From NCBI GenBank assembly GCA_965216905.1, contig OZ244213.1, positions 2,914,001 to 2,978,000 on the forward strand: 64,000 nt of DNA, written 5' to 3'. Below, one piece after another: positions 1 to 7,634 of the stretch. The stretch comes from G965216905 sp965216905. GTDB taxonomy: Bacteria > Actinomycetota > Acidimicrobiia > Spongiisociales > ZC4RG35. The translations under genes were made by a program, and so were the position numbers. Numbering within the stretch: position 1 is the stretch's first letter; every line of letters begins with the position of its first letter. The notes under the pieces are model-generated. The model ran no database searches. It was not told the DNA's origin and was given only the letters and a program-made list of their open reading frames with translations.

Positions 1-832
1 CAGCCGGGTCGTGGTCGGGGCGATCGATCCCGACCAACGGGTCCGTGGTCGAGGGATCGCCCGGCTCCGTTCGGCGGGGATCGATGTCGAGTTCGGTGTC
101 CTCTCCGACGAGGTCGAGGCGGCGGATCCCGGATACTTCCATCACCGGCGGACCGGACGAGCCCGGGTCACGCTCAAGTCGGCGTCGACCCTGGACGGTC
201 AGACTGCCGCCATCGACGCCACGTCGCAGTGGATCACCGGTACCGAGGCTCGCGCCGATGCTCACCTCCTGAGGGCCGAACACGACGCGGTCATGGTGGG
301 CGCCGGAACGGTGCTGGCCGACGACCCGGCATTGACCGTTCGGGTCGGAGACCCCGTTCGACAGCCGCGTCCCGTCGTCATCGCCGGAACCCGGCCGCTG
401 CCGGCGGGTGCCACGCTGTGGACGAGATCCCCCCTCGTTGCGTCGGCGGTTCCACTGCCGGGAGTCCAGCATCAGATCGTGGCCCCGGGCCGGTCGGGCC
501 GGGTGGATCTGGTCGAGGTCCTTCGCCGCCTGCCCGAACACGGAATCCTCGACGTGTTGGCCGAAGGTGGGGCGGGTCTGGCGGCCGGGCTGTGGGACGC
601 CGACGTCGTCGACGCCGGCGTGACCTACCTGGCCGCCAAGCTGGCGGGTGGAGTCGGTCGCTCCGTGTTCGATCGTCCATTTCCGACCCTCGCCGAGTCC
701 CGTCCCATCACCATCGATTCGGTGGTGGCGGTGGGGGATGACCTCAGGGTGGACTGGAGGCCGTCCCGCCCGGCCGAATCGGAGCTTTTCGGCGGCCCGG
801 AAAGGTCCGACGATCAGGGGTCGCGCCGCTAG
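1..832 (+). CDS. ribD: RibD, riboflavin biosynthesis bifunctional deaminase/reductase (5' truncated by window edge)
   Basis: Only the C-terminal part of RibD is present. The reading frame is open back to base 2, so the N-terminal zinc deaminase domain lies outside the window and the GTG at 11 is not a real start. What remains is the 5-amino-6-(5-phosphoribosylamino)uracil reductase domain, which uses NADPH to reduce the ribosyl side chain in step 3 of riboflavin synthesis. Visible family signatures are SASTLDGQTAA, SQWITGTEARADAH, GAGTVLADDPALTVR and, near the end, LAEGGAGLAAGLWDADVVD. The other riboflavin genes (ribE, ribBA, ribH) follow after an M13 peptidase gene, so the pathway is clustered but interrupted. 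The identification is secure; the deaminase half cannot be judged. Confidence 0.93.
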   Translation, partial: SRVVVGAIDPDQRVRGRGIARLRSAGIDVEFGVLSDEVEAADPGYFHHRRTGRARVTLKSASTLDGQTAAIDATSQWITGTEARADAHLLRAEHDAVMVGAGTVLADDPALTVRVGDPVRQPRPVVIAGTRPLPAGATLWTRSPLVASAVPLPGVQHQIVAPGRSGRVDLVEVLRRLPEHGILDVLAEGGAGLAAGLWDADVVDAGVTYLAAKLAGGVGRSVFDRPFPTLAESRPITIDSVVAVGDDLRVDWRPSRPAESELFGGPERSDDQGSRR

Positions 833-900
833 CGAGCCAACGGTTGTCGTCGCCCCACTCGCTAGTGTCTCACCGACCCGAACACCGAGTGGAGGCACCC

Positions 901-2877
901 ATGCCCGAGCGCACGTGCGACGTCGATGGCGACGAGCGCTCCTTCGGCCCCGTCGATGACATCGGTGACGACTTCTATCGGGCGGTGAACCGCCGTTGGC
1001 TCCAGAACCACCCGGTCCCGCCCCAGTACGGCTCGTGGGGGGCATTTCGCGAGGTCCACGTCCGCAACGAAGCCTTGCTGCGACAACTGCTGGACGAGGC
1101 CGCCTCGAACGCCGGGTCTCCGGGAACCGCGGAGCGCATGGCGGGCGACTACTGGGCGGCGGCCCTCGACGAGGCTGCCATCGAGGCCGCCGGGATCGAT
1201 CCGATCGCCGAGCTGCTCGACCTCATCGATCGCGTCACCGATGTTGCGTCGGCGGTGTCGACGGCGGCCGTGTTGCGGCGCCGCGGCGTGGGAATGCTCG
1301 TCGGGTCGTACGTTTCCCCAGACTTCGACGACAGCAGTCGCTACCTGCTCTACGTTCTCCAGGGTGGCCTCGGCCTCCCCGAGCGGGATTACTACTACCG
1401 CGACGACGACCATTCGGTGGGACTGAGAACCGCCTACCGGGAGCACATTGCGAACGTGCTCGACTTGACCGGTCGTGACACCGATCCGACCTCGGCCGCC
1501 GCGGCGATCGTCGACCTGGAAGTGGCGCTCGCCGAACGTTCGTTCACCCCCACCCAGCTTCGGGACACCGACCTCACGACGAACAAGGTCGATCGGGCCG
1601 CCTTCGATGACTTCGCCGGCCTCGACCTCGGCGCCTACCTCGAGCACGCCACCGGACGGGTGCCCGAGGTCGTCAACCTCGACAACCCCGAGTTCTTCAC
1701 CCATCTCGGAAACACCCTCGCCGCCGTGGATCCCGCCACCCTGCGCTCCTACCTCCGGTGGCACCTCGTCCGAGCGGCGGCACCGTCACTGAGCCGCAGC
1801 TTCGTCGAGGCCGGCTTCGACTTCTACGGTCGCCGCCTCGGTGGTCAAAGAGAGCTCAGACCACGTTGGCAGCGGGCCCTGGCGGCCGCCTCGGCGGACA
1901 TCGGCGAGCAGGTGTCGAAGCTGTACGTGGCCGCCGCCTTCAGCCCCGCCGCCAAGGAACGGTGTGAGGCGCTGGTCGAGCGCCTCATCACGGCCATGGG
2001 AGACGCGATCGAGGAGCTCGACTGGATGGGGACGGCCACGAAGTCCGAGGCACGCCGCAAGCTGGCCGGGTTCACGTACAAGATCGGGTACCCGGACGTG
2101 TGGCGCGACTACTCCGACCTCGTGATCGAACGATCGTCGTTCGCCGCCAATCGCCTCCGCGCCTCCGCCTTCGAGTACCGGCGCCAACTCGCAAAGCTCG
2201 AGAAGCCGGTCGACCAGGACGACTGGTTCATACCGCCCCACGCCGTCAACGCCTACTACCACCCGAACCACAACGAGATCGTGTTCCCGGCAGGCATCCT
2301 CCAGCCACCCTTCTTCCGAGCCGACGCCGACGAGGCGACGAATCTCGGCGGGATCGGGACGGTCATCGGGCACGAGATCACCCACGGGTTCGATGATCAG
2401 GGCAGCAAGTTCGACGCCGCGGGGAACCTGACGAACTGGTGGACCGAGGAGGATCGAACGGCGTTCGAGGAACGAGCCAAGGGCCTCGTCGCTCAGTACG
2501 GCGCCTACGAGGCCGTCGAAGGGGTCAACGTCAACGGCGAGTTGACCCTCGGCGAGAACATCGCCGACCTCGGAGGCCTCAAGGTCGCCTACCGGGCGCT
2601 CCTCGCCGCCCTCGCCGACCAGGGGATCGATCCCGACGCCGTCGGTGTCGACGGGCTGAGCGCCCGCCAACGGTTCTTCGTGTCGTTCGCGACGATCTGG
2701 CGCGAGAACTACACCGACGAGTACCTCCGGCTGATGGTCGCGAGCGACCCCCACTCACCGAACGAGTTCCGCTGCAATGGGGCCCTGGAGAACTTCCCAC
2801 CCTTCGCCGACGCGTTCGGCCTCGACTTCTCCTCCTCGCTCGTGAAGCCGAGAGGGACCGAGATCGCCATCTGGTGA
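901..2877 (+). CDS. M13 family zinc metallopeptidase (neprilysin/PepO-like)
   Basis: This 658-residue protein is a full-length M13 endopeptidase, a family that cleaves short peptides. The zinc motif HEITH is at residues 491-495 and the third ligand is E552 in GENIADLGG, with D556 completing the ExxxD motif. The substrate-binding NAYY motif is near residue 450 and the RENYTDEYLR segment near the C-terminus also fits. I see no signal peptide or N-terminal membrane anchor, so it resembles cytoplasmic bacterial PepO enzymes. The ATG at 901 is chosen because GGAGG lies 5 nt upstream; an earlier in-frame start at 844 has no ribosome binding site. It sits between ribD and ribE with no obvious link to flavin metabolism. 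Family assignment is firm; the substrate is unknown. Confidence 0.92.
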   Translation: MPERTCDVDGDERSFGPVDDIGDDFYRAVNRRWLQNHPVPPQYGSWGAFREVHVRNEALLRQLLDEAASNAGSPGTAERMAGDYWAAALDEAAIEAAGIDPIAELLDLIDRVTDVASAVSTAAVLRRRGVGMLVGSYVSPDFDDSSRYLLYVLQGGLGLPERDYYYRDDDHSVGLRTAYREHIANVLDLTGRDTDPTSAAAAIVDLEVALAERSFTPTQLRDTDLTTNKVDRAAFDDFAGLDLGAYLEHATGRVPEVVNLDNPEFFTHLGNTLAAVDPATLRSYLRWHLVRAAAPSLSRSFVEAGFDFYGRRLGGQRELRPRWQRALAAASADIGEQVSKLYVAAAFSPAAKERCEALVERLITAMGDAIEELDWMGTATKSEARRKLAGFTYKIGYPDVWRDYSDLVIERSSFAANRLRASAFEYRRQLAKLEKPVDQDDWFIPPHAVNAYYHPNHNEIVFPAGILQPPFFRADADEATNLGGIGTVIGHEITHGFDDQGSKFDAAGNLTNWWTEEDRTAFEERAKGLVAQYGAYEAVEGVNVNGELTLGENIADLGGLKVAYRALLAALADQGIDPDAVGVDGLSARQRFFVSFATIWRENYTDEYLRLMVASDPHSPNEFRCNGALENFPPFADAFGLDFSSSLVKPRGTEIAIW

Positions 2878-2993
2878 GCACCGCCATTCGGCCTTGACGG
2901 CCCGACGCTGCTCGGGGTGAGCCGACACCGCCGCCCAAACACCGAACCGCTCCAACGAGCACACCGCCGGGACCAGCGCCCGGAAACCGCCGC

Positions 2994-3031
2994 TTGACAT
3001 CCCGTGCCGTGGGCTATCTAGCCTCAGCGCG
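2994..3031 (+). promoter_or_regulatory. Candidate promoter for ribE-ribBA-ribH, probably leaderless
   Basis: A perfect TTGACA (-35) at 2994-2999 is followed, after 19 nt, by TAGCCT at 3019-3024, a TAnnnT -10 box. The GTG start of ribE comes 7 nt after that box, so the mRNA would begin at or next to the start codon. No Shine-Dalgarno sequence precedes this GTG, which fits a leaderless message. No FMN riboswitch consensus is visible in the 154-nt gap. This is inference from sequence only. Confidence 0.45.
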
Positions 3032-3637
3032 GTGTTCACTGGCATCGTCGAAGAGATCGGACGGGTGGTGTCGATCACCGAACGCTCCGCAGGCGGACCC
3101 GGCGATGGGGGACGCCGCATCGAGATCGGTGCCATCGAGGTGGTCGGCGACCTCCGAGTCGGAGGATCCATCGCCGTCGACGGCGCCTGCCTGACGGCGG
3201 TACGGGTGTCACGCGACCGCTTCACCGTCGACGCCGTACCCGAGACCTTGGCGCGCACCACTCTGGGGTCCCTTCGAGAAGGTGGAAGGGTCAACCTCGA
3301 GCGGGCGATGCCGGCCTCCGGACGGTTCGAAGGGCACATCGTCCAGGGCCACGTCGATGGAGTCGGATCGGTCGTTTCCACCACGCCGGAGGGAGAAGGA
3401 GTACGCCTTCGGATCCGACCGCCGACGTCGGTCGGCCCCTACGTCGTCGAGAAGGGCAGTGTGACCGTCGACGGGATCAGCCTGACGGTGGCGTCCGAGG
3501 GCGACGGTCGTTTCGACGTGGCGCTCATCCCGCACACCCTCCAGGTCACCACGATCGGGGATCGGGCGCCCGGGGACGAGGTGAACCTCGAAGCCGATAT
3601 CCTTGCGAAGTACGTCCAGCAACTCACGAAGAGGTGA
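3032..3637 (+). CDS. ribE: Riboflavin synthase, alpha subunit
   Basis: Riboflavin synthase dismutates two molecules of 6,7-dimethyl-8-ribityllumazine to riboflavin and the pyrimidinedione that RibH reuses. The 201-residue protein has the two lumazine-binding barrels expected of the family. The first opens with the hallmark MFTGIVEEIG and ends near GHIVQGHVDGVG; the second contains VTVDGISLTVA and ends in a helix (KYVQQLTKR) of the type that drives trimer formation. Length matches the usual 195-215 residues. Translation starts at GTG 3032, which encodes the N-terminal Met of MFTGIV exactly. Its stop overlaps the GTG of ribBA, so the two are translationally coupled. Confidence 0.97.
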   Translation: MFTGIVEEIGRVVSITERSAGGPGDGGRRIEIGAIEVVGDLRVGGSIAVDGACLTAVRVSRDRFTVDAVPETLARTTLGSLREGGRVNLERAMPASGRFEGHIVQGHVDGVGSVVSTTPEGEGVRLRIRPPTSVGPYVVEKGSVTVDGISLTVASEGDGRFDVALIPHTLQVTTIGDRAPGDEVNLEADILAKYVQQLTKR

Positions 3638-4854
3638 GCGTGTTCGCTCCGATCCGAGACATCGTGGAGGCCTTCTCACGTGGCGAGATGGTCATCATGG
3701 TGGACGACGCCGACCGGGAGAACGAAGGGGACCTCTTCGTTCCGGCTTCCCTGATGACCCGGGAGCAGATGGCGTTCATGATCCGCCACACCAGTGGCAT
3801 CATCTGCGTGCCGCTCAGCGGAGCGAGACTCGACGAACTGCGCCTCCCGCAGATGGTTCCGACCAACACCGAGAGCCATCGGACCGCGTTCACCGCCTCG
3901 GTGGACGCAGCCCACGGGGTGACCACCGGGATCTCCGCGGACGACCGGCTGCAGACGGTTCGGGTTCTGGTCGATCCTTCGAGCCGCCCCGATGACCTTG
4001 CTCGTCCCGGTCACATCTATCCACTCCGATACGCCGAGGGTGGTGTCCTCAAGCGTGCCGGCCACACCGAGGCGGTCGTCGACCTCGCCGTGCTCGCCGG
4101 GCTCTACCCGGCCGGCGTTCTCGCCGAAGTCATGAACGACGACGGCTCCGTCGCCAAGCTCGAAGACCTGGAACGGTTCGCCAAGGAGCATCATCTCCTG
4201 CTCGGCACGATTGCCGACCTGATCGCGTACCGCCGAACCCAGGAGGAGCTCCAGGTCGAACGCGTGGTCGAGGCCAAGGTGGCGACACCGCACGGAGACT
4301 TCGACGTGGTCGGGTTTCGCTCGAAGATCGACGGTCGAGAGCACATCGCCTTCGTGCGCGGAGACCTCGGTGATGGGTCAGAGGTGCTCACACGGGTGCA
4401 CTCGGAGTGTTTGACCGGAGATGTCTTCGGCTCCCTCAGGTGCGATTGCGGGCCGCAGCTCGATCGGGCCATGGAGATGATCGCCGAAGAGGAACGGGGC
4501 GTCGTGCTCTACATCCGAGGACACGAGGGTCGTGGTATCGGGTTGCTGCACAAGCTGGCCGCCTACCGGCTCCAGGACGACGGCATGGACACCGTGGATG
4601 CAAATGTCCATCTCGGTCTGCCGGTCGACGCTCGCGATTACGGGATCGGCAGCCAGATCCTCTACGAGCTGGGCGTCCGGTCGATGCGACTGATGTCGAA
4701 CAATCCGACGAAACGGGCCGGGATCGAGGGGTATGGACTCGAGATCATCGAGCGCGTCCCGATCGAGGTGGCGCCGAACGACCACAACCGTCGCTATCTC
4801 GAGACGAAGGCCACCCGGCTGGGCCACGAGCTGTCCGTCGACTCGACGCCGTGA
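3634..4854 (+). CDS. ribBA: RibBA, 3,4-dihydroxy-2-butanone 4-phosphate synthase / GTP cyclohydrolase II
   Basis: This bifunctional enzyme supplies both precursors of riboflavin. The N-terminal domain (about residues 1-200) makes the C4 unit from ribulose 5-phosphate; its acidic DDADRENEGDL loop and the HTSGIICVP segment are conserved. The C-terminal domain (about 205-400) opens GTP. Its zinc ligands are C259, C270 and C272 in the pattern CLTG...RCDC, followed by YIRGHEGRGIGL and NNPTKRAGIEGYGL. The 406-residue length is normal for actinobacterial RibBA. The gene starts at GTG 3634 inside the ribE stop and its own stop overlaps the ribH start, giving a tight ribE-ribBA-ribH unit. Confidence 0.97.
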   Translation: MSVFAPIRDIVEAFSRGEMVIMVDDADRENEGDLFVPASLMTREQMAFMIRHTSGIICVPLSGARLDELRLPQMVPTNTESHRTAFTASVDAAHGVTTGISADDRLQTVRVLVDPSSRPDDLARPGHIYPLRYAEGGVLKRAGHTEAVVDLAVLAGLYPAGVLAEVMNDDGSVAKLEDLERFAKEHHLLLGTIADLIAYRRTQEELQVERVVEAKVATPHGDFDVVGFRSKIDGREHIAFVRGDLGDGSEVLTRVHSECLTGDVFGSLRCDCGPQLDRAMEMIAEEERGVVLYIRGHEGRGIGLLHKLAAYRLQDDGMDTVDANVHLGLPVDARDYGIGSQILYELGVRSMRLMSNNPTKRAGIEGYGLEIIERVPIEVAPNDHNRRYLETKATRLGHELSVDSTP

Positions 4855-5327
4855 GAATCTCCGAATCGAATCTCGGCGGGCCTCCCCGCAAGGTGGGGGT
4901 CGTCGCCGCCCGGTTCAACCAGACGATCACGGATCGCCTGGTGTCCGGGGCGTGCGCCGCGCTGGAGGACGAGGGCGTCGAAGAGGTGACGGTGTTTCGC
5001 GTCCCCGGAGCACTGGAGCTGGGGGTGGTGGCGGCCGCCCTTCTCCGCGCCGATTGGGACGCCGTCGTGGCGATCGGTGCGGTGATCAAAGGCGAGACCG
5101 ACCATTACGAATACGTGGCGGCGGAGGCGTCGGCGGCCCTGAGCAGGGTGGCGTTGGACACCGGCAAGCCGGTCGGCAACGCCTTGCTGACCGTTCGCGA
5201 CCCGGTGCATGCCGAGGAGCGAGCGCTGGCCGGACCATCCAACAAGGGTGATGAGGCGGCCCGTGCCGCGGTCGATGCGTATCGAGTGCTGGCCGCCGTA
5301 CGAGCCGCTGGCTCCCAAGATGGGTGA
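4851..5327 (+). CDS. ribH: 6,7-dimethyl-8-ribityllumazine synthase
   Basis: Lumazine synthase condenses the RibD pathway product with the RibB product to give the substrate of RibE, and usually assembles as pentamers or capsids. The GTG at 4851, overlapping the ribBA stop, gives 158 residues, the usual length. Family signatures in order are VVAARFNQ, RVPGALELG, and AVIKGETDHYEYVA, which contains the catalytic His after GxTxH. The C-terminal region has the phosphate-binding stretch SNKGDEAARAA. The usual LTxE..eQA segment is altered to LLTVRDPVHAEERA, a modest departure. The open frame extends far upstream inside ribBA, but that extension is in the wrong frame for ribBA and is not coding. Confidence 0.95.
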   Translation: MRISESNLGGPPRKVGVVAARFNQTITDRLVSGACAALEDEGVEEVTVFRVPGALELGVVAAALLRADWDAVVAIGAVIKGETDHYEYVAAEASAALSRVALDTGKPVGNALLTVRDPVHAEERALAGPSNKGDEAARAAVDAYRVLAAVRAAGSQDG

Positions 5328-5630
5328 GCGGTTATGCTGTTGCCGACAATCGAGGTATGTGAAGCGGAGGCCGCTGCCTCCCACCCGGCCGCCGAGCGGC
5401 GAGCCGCGGTTCTCCACCTCTCTCTGGCGCGGATCGTGAATTCGTCCCGCGGTTCCGGTATCGGCGCAGCCCGTACCGCGAGCCCTCGGGGTCGGATATC
5501 GGTCAGGGACGAGGAGCGAAGGCAGCACCGACGTGCTGCCTTTTTCGATGTCCGGTCAGATGCCGGAAAGTCGACGAGTCGGAGGGTGAACCCGCCGACT
5601 CACCGAGAACGATGAGCAGGAGGTTGCGAG
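5328..5630 (+). promoter_or_regulatory. infC leader region
   Basis: This 303-nt gap holds no convincing gene. A short open frame starting at 5334 has no ribosome binding site and runs straight through a terminator hairpin, so I reject it. TATGCT at 5330-5335, just after ribH, is a possible -10 box without a good -35. The region ends with AGGAGG at 5618-5623, which serves the AUC start of infC. The long leader carrying a terminator (5520-5545) suggests attenuation of the infC-rpmI-rplT operon, as is known for this operon in other bacteria. Confidence 0.5.
5520..5545 (+). terminator. Intrinsic terminator/attenuator in the infC leader
   Basis: AGGCAGCAC (5520-5528) pairs perfectly with GTGCTGCCT (5533-5541) around a CGAC tetraloop and is followed by TTTT. 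It is a textbook rho-independent terminator, rare in this window for having a real U-tract. It lies 193 nt after ribH and 86 nt before the infC start. It could end rib transcripts, attenuate infC, or both. Confidence 0.8.
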
Positions 5631-6233
5631 ATCGCTGATCTGCGCGTGAACGGATACATCAGGGCCAACGAGGTCCGGGTGGTCGCCCCGGATGGATCAC
5701 AGATCGGGGTCAAGAAGCTGTCCGAAGCCTTGTGGTTGGCCGATCAGCTCGGTCTCGACCTCGTCGAGGTCGCGCCCACCGCCAAGCCACCGGTGTGCCG
5801 GCTGATGGACTATGGAAAGTACAAGTACGAGCAATCCGTTCGTGATCGTGAAGCCAGGAAGAAGCAGTCCCGAACCGTGATCAAGGAGACGAGGCTGACG
5901 CCACGGATCGCCGATCATGACTTCGAGATGCAGGCTCGGCGGACGATCGAGTGGCTGGCCGACAACGACAAGGTGAAGGTGACGGTACGGTTCCGCGGCC
6001 GGGAACGCGAGCGTCCCCAGTACGGGGAACGCATACTCGAGCGGCTGGTGGAAGCGGTCGGCGACTACGGAGTCGTCGAGCAGGCGCCAAGCATGGAGGG
6101 TCGCAACATGACGATGACCTTCGCCCCCAACCGGAACCGGCCGAAGCACAGCGAGGAACCACCCGCCGAGTCGACCGAAGACACCGGTGGGTCGGCTTCC
6201 GAAGCGGCGGCCCCCTCCGCCGAAGAAGAGTGA
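5631..6233 (+). CDS. infC: Translation initiation factor IF-3 (AUC start codon)
   Basis: IF-3 binds the 30S subunit, keeps 50S away and checks the start codon-initiator tRNA pairing. The 200-residue product has the N-terminal domain (about 1-75, with RVNGYIRANEVRVV and VEVAPTAKPPVCRLMDYGKYK), a basic linker, and the C-terminal alpha/beta domain (KVKVTVRFRGRE, MTMTFAPN). A disordered Pro/Glu/Ala-rich tail follows. I place the start at ATC 5631 because AGGAGG lies 7 nt upstream and the encoded IADLRVNGYIR aligns with the family N-terminus. The next in-frame GTG (5646) lacks a ribosome binding site. Non-canonical infC starts are known to let IF-3 repress its own synthesis. First gene of the infC-rpmI-rplT operon. 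Confidence 0.93.
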   Translation: MADLRVNGYIRANEVRVVAPDGSQIGVKKLSEALWLADQLGLDLVEVAPTAKPPVCRLMDYGKYKYEQSVRDREARKKQSRTVIKETRLTPRIADHDFEMQARRTIEWLADNDKVKVTVRFRGRERERPQYGERILERLVEAVGDYGVVEQAPSMEGRNMTMTFAPNRNRPKHSEEPPAESTEDTGGSASEAAAPSAEEE

Positions 6234-6243
6234 GGAATTCCGA

Positions 6244-6438
6244 ATGCCGAAGATGAAAACCCATCGCGGGATGGCCAAGCGGGTCAAGGTCTCCGGCTCC
6301 GGCCGGATCATGCGCAAGCAGGCCGGCCGCGGCCACTACAAGCTGGCGAAGAGCAACGACCGATTCCGACGTCTCAAGGGCGACACCGATCTGGCACCCG
6401 GTGACGCCAAGGTGACGAAGCGGATGCTCGGTCTCTGA
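6244..6438 (+). CDS. rpmI: 50S ribosomal protein L35
   Basis: The product is a 64-residue, very basic protein of the large ribosomal subunit. It begins MPKMKTHRGMAKRVKVSGSG and contains the conserved run GRGHYKLAKSNDRFRRLKG, as expected for bL35; length is typical. The ATG at 6244 follows GAGGAA by a few bases. An upstream extension of the frame overlaps infC and is not needed. It lies between infC and rplT, the conserved order. Confidence 0.96.
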   Translation: MPKMKTHRGMAKRVKVSGSGRIMRKQAGRGHYKLAKSNDRFRRLKGDTDLAPGDAKVTKRMLGL

Positions 6439-6454
6439 TCGAGGAGCGACACTC

Positions 6455-6805
6455 ATGGCACGGGTCAAGAGGGCGGTACACGCCAAGAAGAAGCACAAGA
6501 AGGTGCTGGATCGCGCCAGCGGATACAAGGGCGCCCGGAGCCGGCGGTTCCGCACGGCCAACGAGCAGGTCATGCACGCCATGCAGGACTCCTACCGGGA
6601 TCGTCGTGCCCGCAAGGGCGAGTTCCGCCGGCTGTGGATTCAGCGGATCAATGCGGCGGCGCGGGAACACGGCGTCAGCTATTCGCAGTTCATCGCCGGA
6701 TTGAAGGCGGCGGAGATCGATATCGATCGGAAGATGCTGGCCGACATGGCGGTCAACGATCCCGCCGCGTTCGCCGGTCTGGTCGAGGCGGTAAAGAGCA
6801 ACTGA
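6455..6805 (+). CDS. rplT: 50S ribosomal protein L20
   Basis: bL20 binds 23S rRNA early in large-subunit assembly and in several bacteria represses its own operon by binding the infC or rpmI leader. The 116-residue protein starts MARVKRAVHAKKKHKKVL, has a long basic N-terminal helix and the conserved RRLWIQRINAAAREHGVSYS globular segment. GAGGAGCGA precedes the ATG. It is the third gene of the operon, 16 nt after rpmI, and is followed within 4 nt by the methyltransferase gene. Confidence 0.97.
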   Translation: MARVKRAVHAKKKHKKVLDRASGYKGARSRRFRTANEQVMHAMQDSYRDRRARKGEFRRLWIQRINAAAREHGVSYSQFIAGLKAAEIDIDRKMLADMAVNDPAAFAGLVEAVKSN

Positions 6806-6808
6806 TTC

Positions 6809-7633
6809 ATGGAGCCGGTCCGGTCACGACAGAATCGACGAGTCGTGGCTGCGAACCGGCTCCGACGCGCCCGAGAGCGTCACCAGACCGGTCGGACGCT
6901 CATCGAGGGTCCCCACCTCCTGCATGAAGCCCTGAGGGCCGGCGCGGCGATCGTCGAGGTCTTCTGCCTGCCGGAGGACGACGATACGACCATGGTGTGT
7001 TCGCGCCACGGCCTGGACGTGACGCCGGTGACCCCGGCGGTGCTGGAGGCGCTGGCCGACACCACCACTCCTCGCGGCCCGGTCGCGGTCATACGGATTC
7101 CAGAGCCGGTCGGGCCGGGCGGTGCGGACGACATGATCTACGCCGAGCTCTCCGATCCCGGCAACGCCGGGACCGTGCTGCGCACTGCGGCGGCGTTCCA
7201 CATGGGGGTGGTGATCCCGACCGGCTGCGTCGATCCTTGGTCTCCCAAGACGATCCGGGCGGGTGCCGGCGCCCACTTCCGCACATGGATCGCTCGTGAG
7301 TTGCCGGAGGGGGCGGCACGCCTGGCTGCGGTACCCCGGGGCGGTGCCCTCCCAGAGCGTCTCGCCGATCTGCTCGACCCCTCGCGATCGTGGGCACTGA
7401 TGATCGGTTCGGAGGCGCACGGCCTGGACGAGGCCGCCATCGCCGGGGCCGACGCCACCGTGTCCATTCCGATGCCGGGCGGGACCGAGAGTCTGAACGC
7501 GGCGGCGGCCACCGCCATCCTCGCCTACGAACTCGATCGTTGGCGGCGGCAGGTCTCGCTAACCTCCCCGCTCCGGACGGCGGACGGCCCCGCCGTGCCG
7601 GGTCTCGATGAACGGCCGGACGAGGGCGACTGA
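6809..7633 (+). CDS. TrmH/SpoU-family RNA 2'-O-methyltransferase
   Basis: This 274-residue enzyme is a SPOUT-class methyltransferase that transfers a methyl group from S-adenosylmethionine to a ribose 2'-OH of rRNA or tRNA. An N-terminal substrate-binding domain (about 1-100, containing IEGPHLLHEALRAG) precedes the catalytic knot domain. The three SpoU motifs are clear: LSDPGNAGTVLRTAAAF (motif 1), MIGSEAHGLDEA (motif 2) and IPMPGGTESLNAAAATAI (motif 3). In mycobacteria the gene in this position, between rplT and pheS, is annotated tsnR; the RNA target here cannot be read from sequence. It starts 4 nt after rplT and ends 2 nt before pheS, so it belongs to the same transcript. Confidence 0.92.
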   Translation: MEPVRSRQNRRVVAANRLRRARERHQTGRTLIEGPHLLHEALRAGAAIVEVFCLPEDDDTTMVCSRHGLDVTPVTPAVLEALADTTTPRGPVAVIRIPEPVGPGGADDMIYAELSDPGNAGTVLRTAAAFHMGVVIPTGCVDPWSPKTIRAGAGAHFRTWIARELPEGAARLAAVPRGGALPERLADLLDPSRSWALMIGSEAHGLDEAAIAGADATVSIPMPGGTESLNAAAATAILAYELDRWRRQVSLTSPLRTADGPAVPGLDERPDEGD

Positions 7634-7634
7634 C

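Noticed and set aside
2878..3031. FMN riboswitch before ribE
   Set aside because: None of the conserved RFN blocks is present in the gap; a switch could lie upstream of ribD, outside the window.
5334..5615. 93-codon frame in the infC leader
   Set aside because: It has no ribosome binding site and crosses a strong intrinsic terminator; the region is better read as a regulatory leader.
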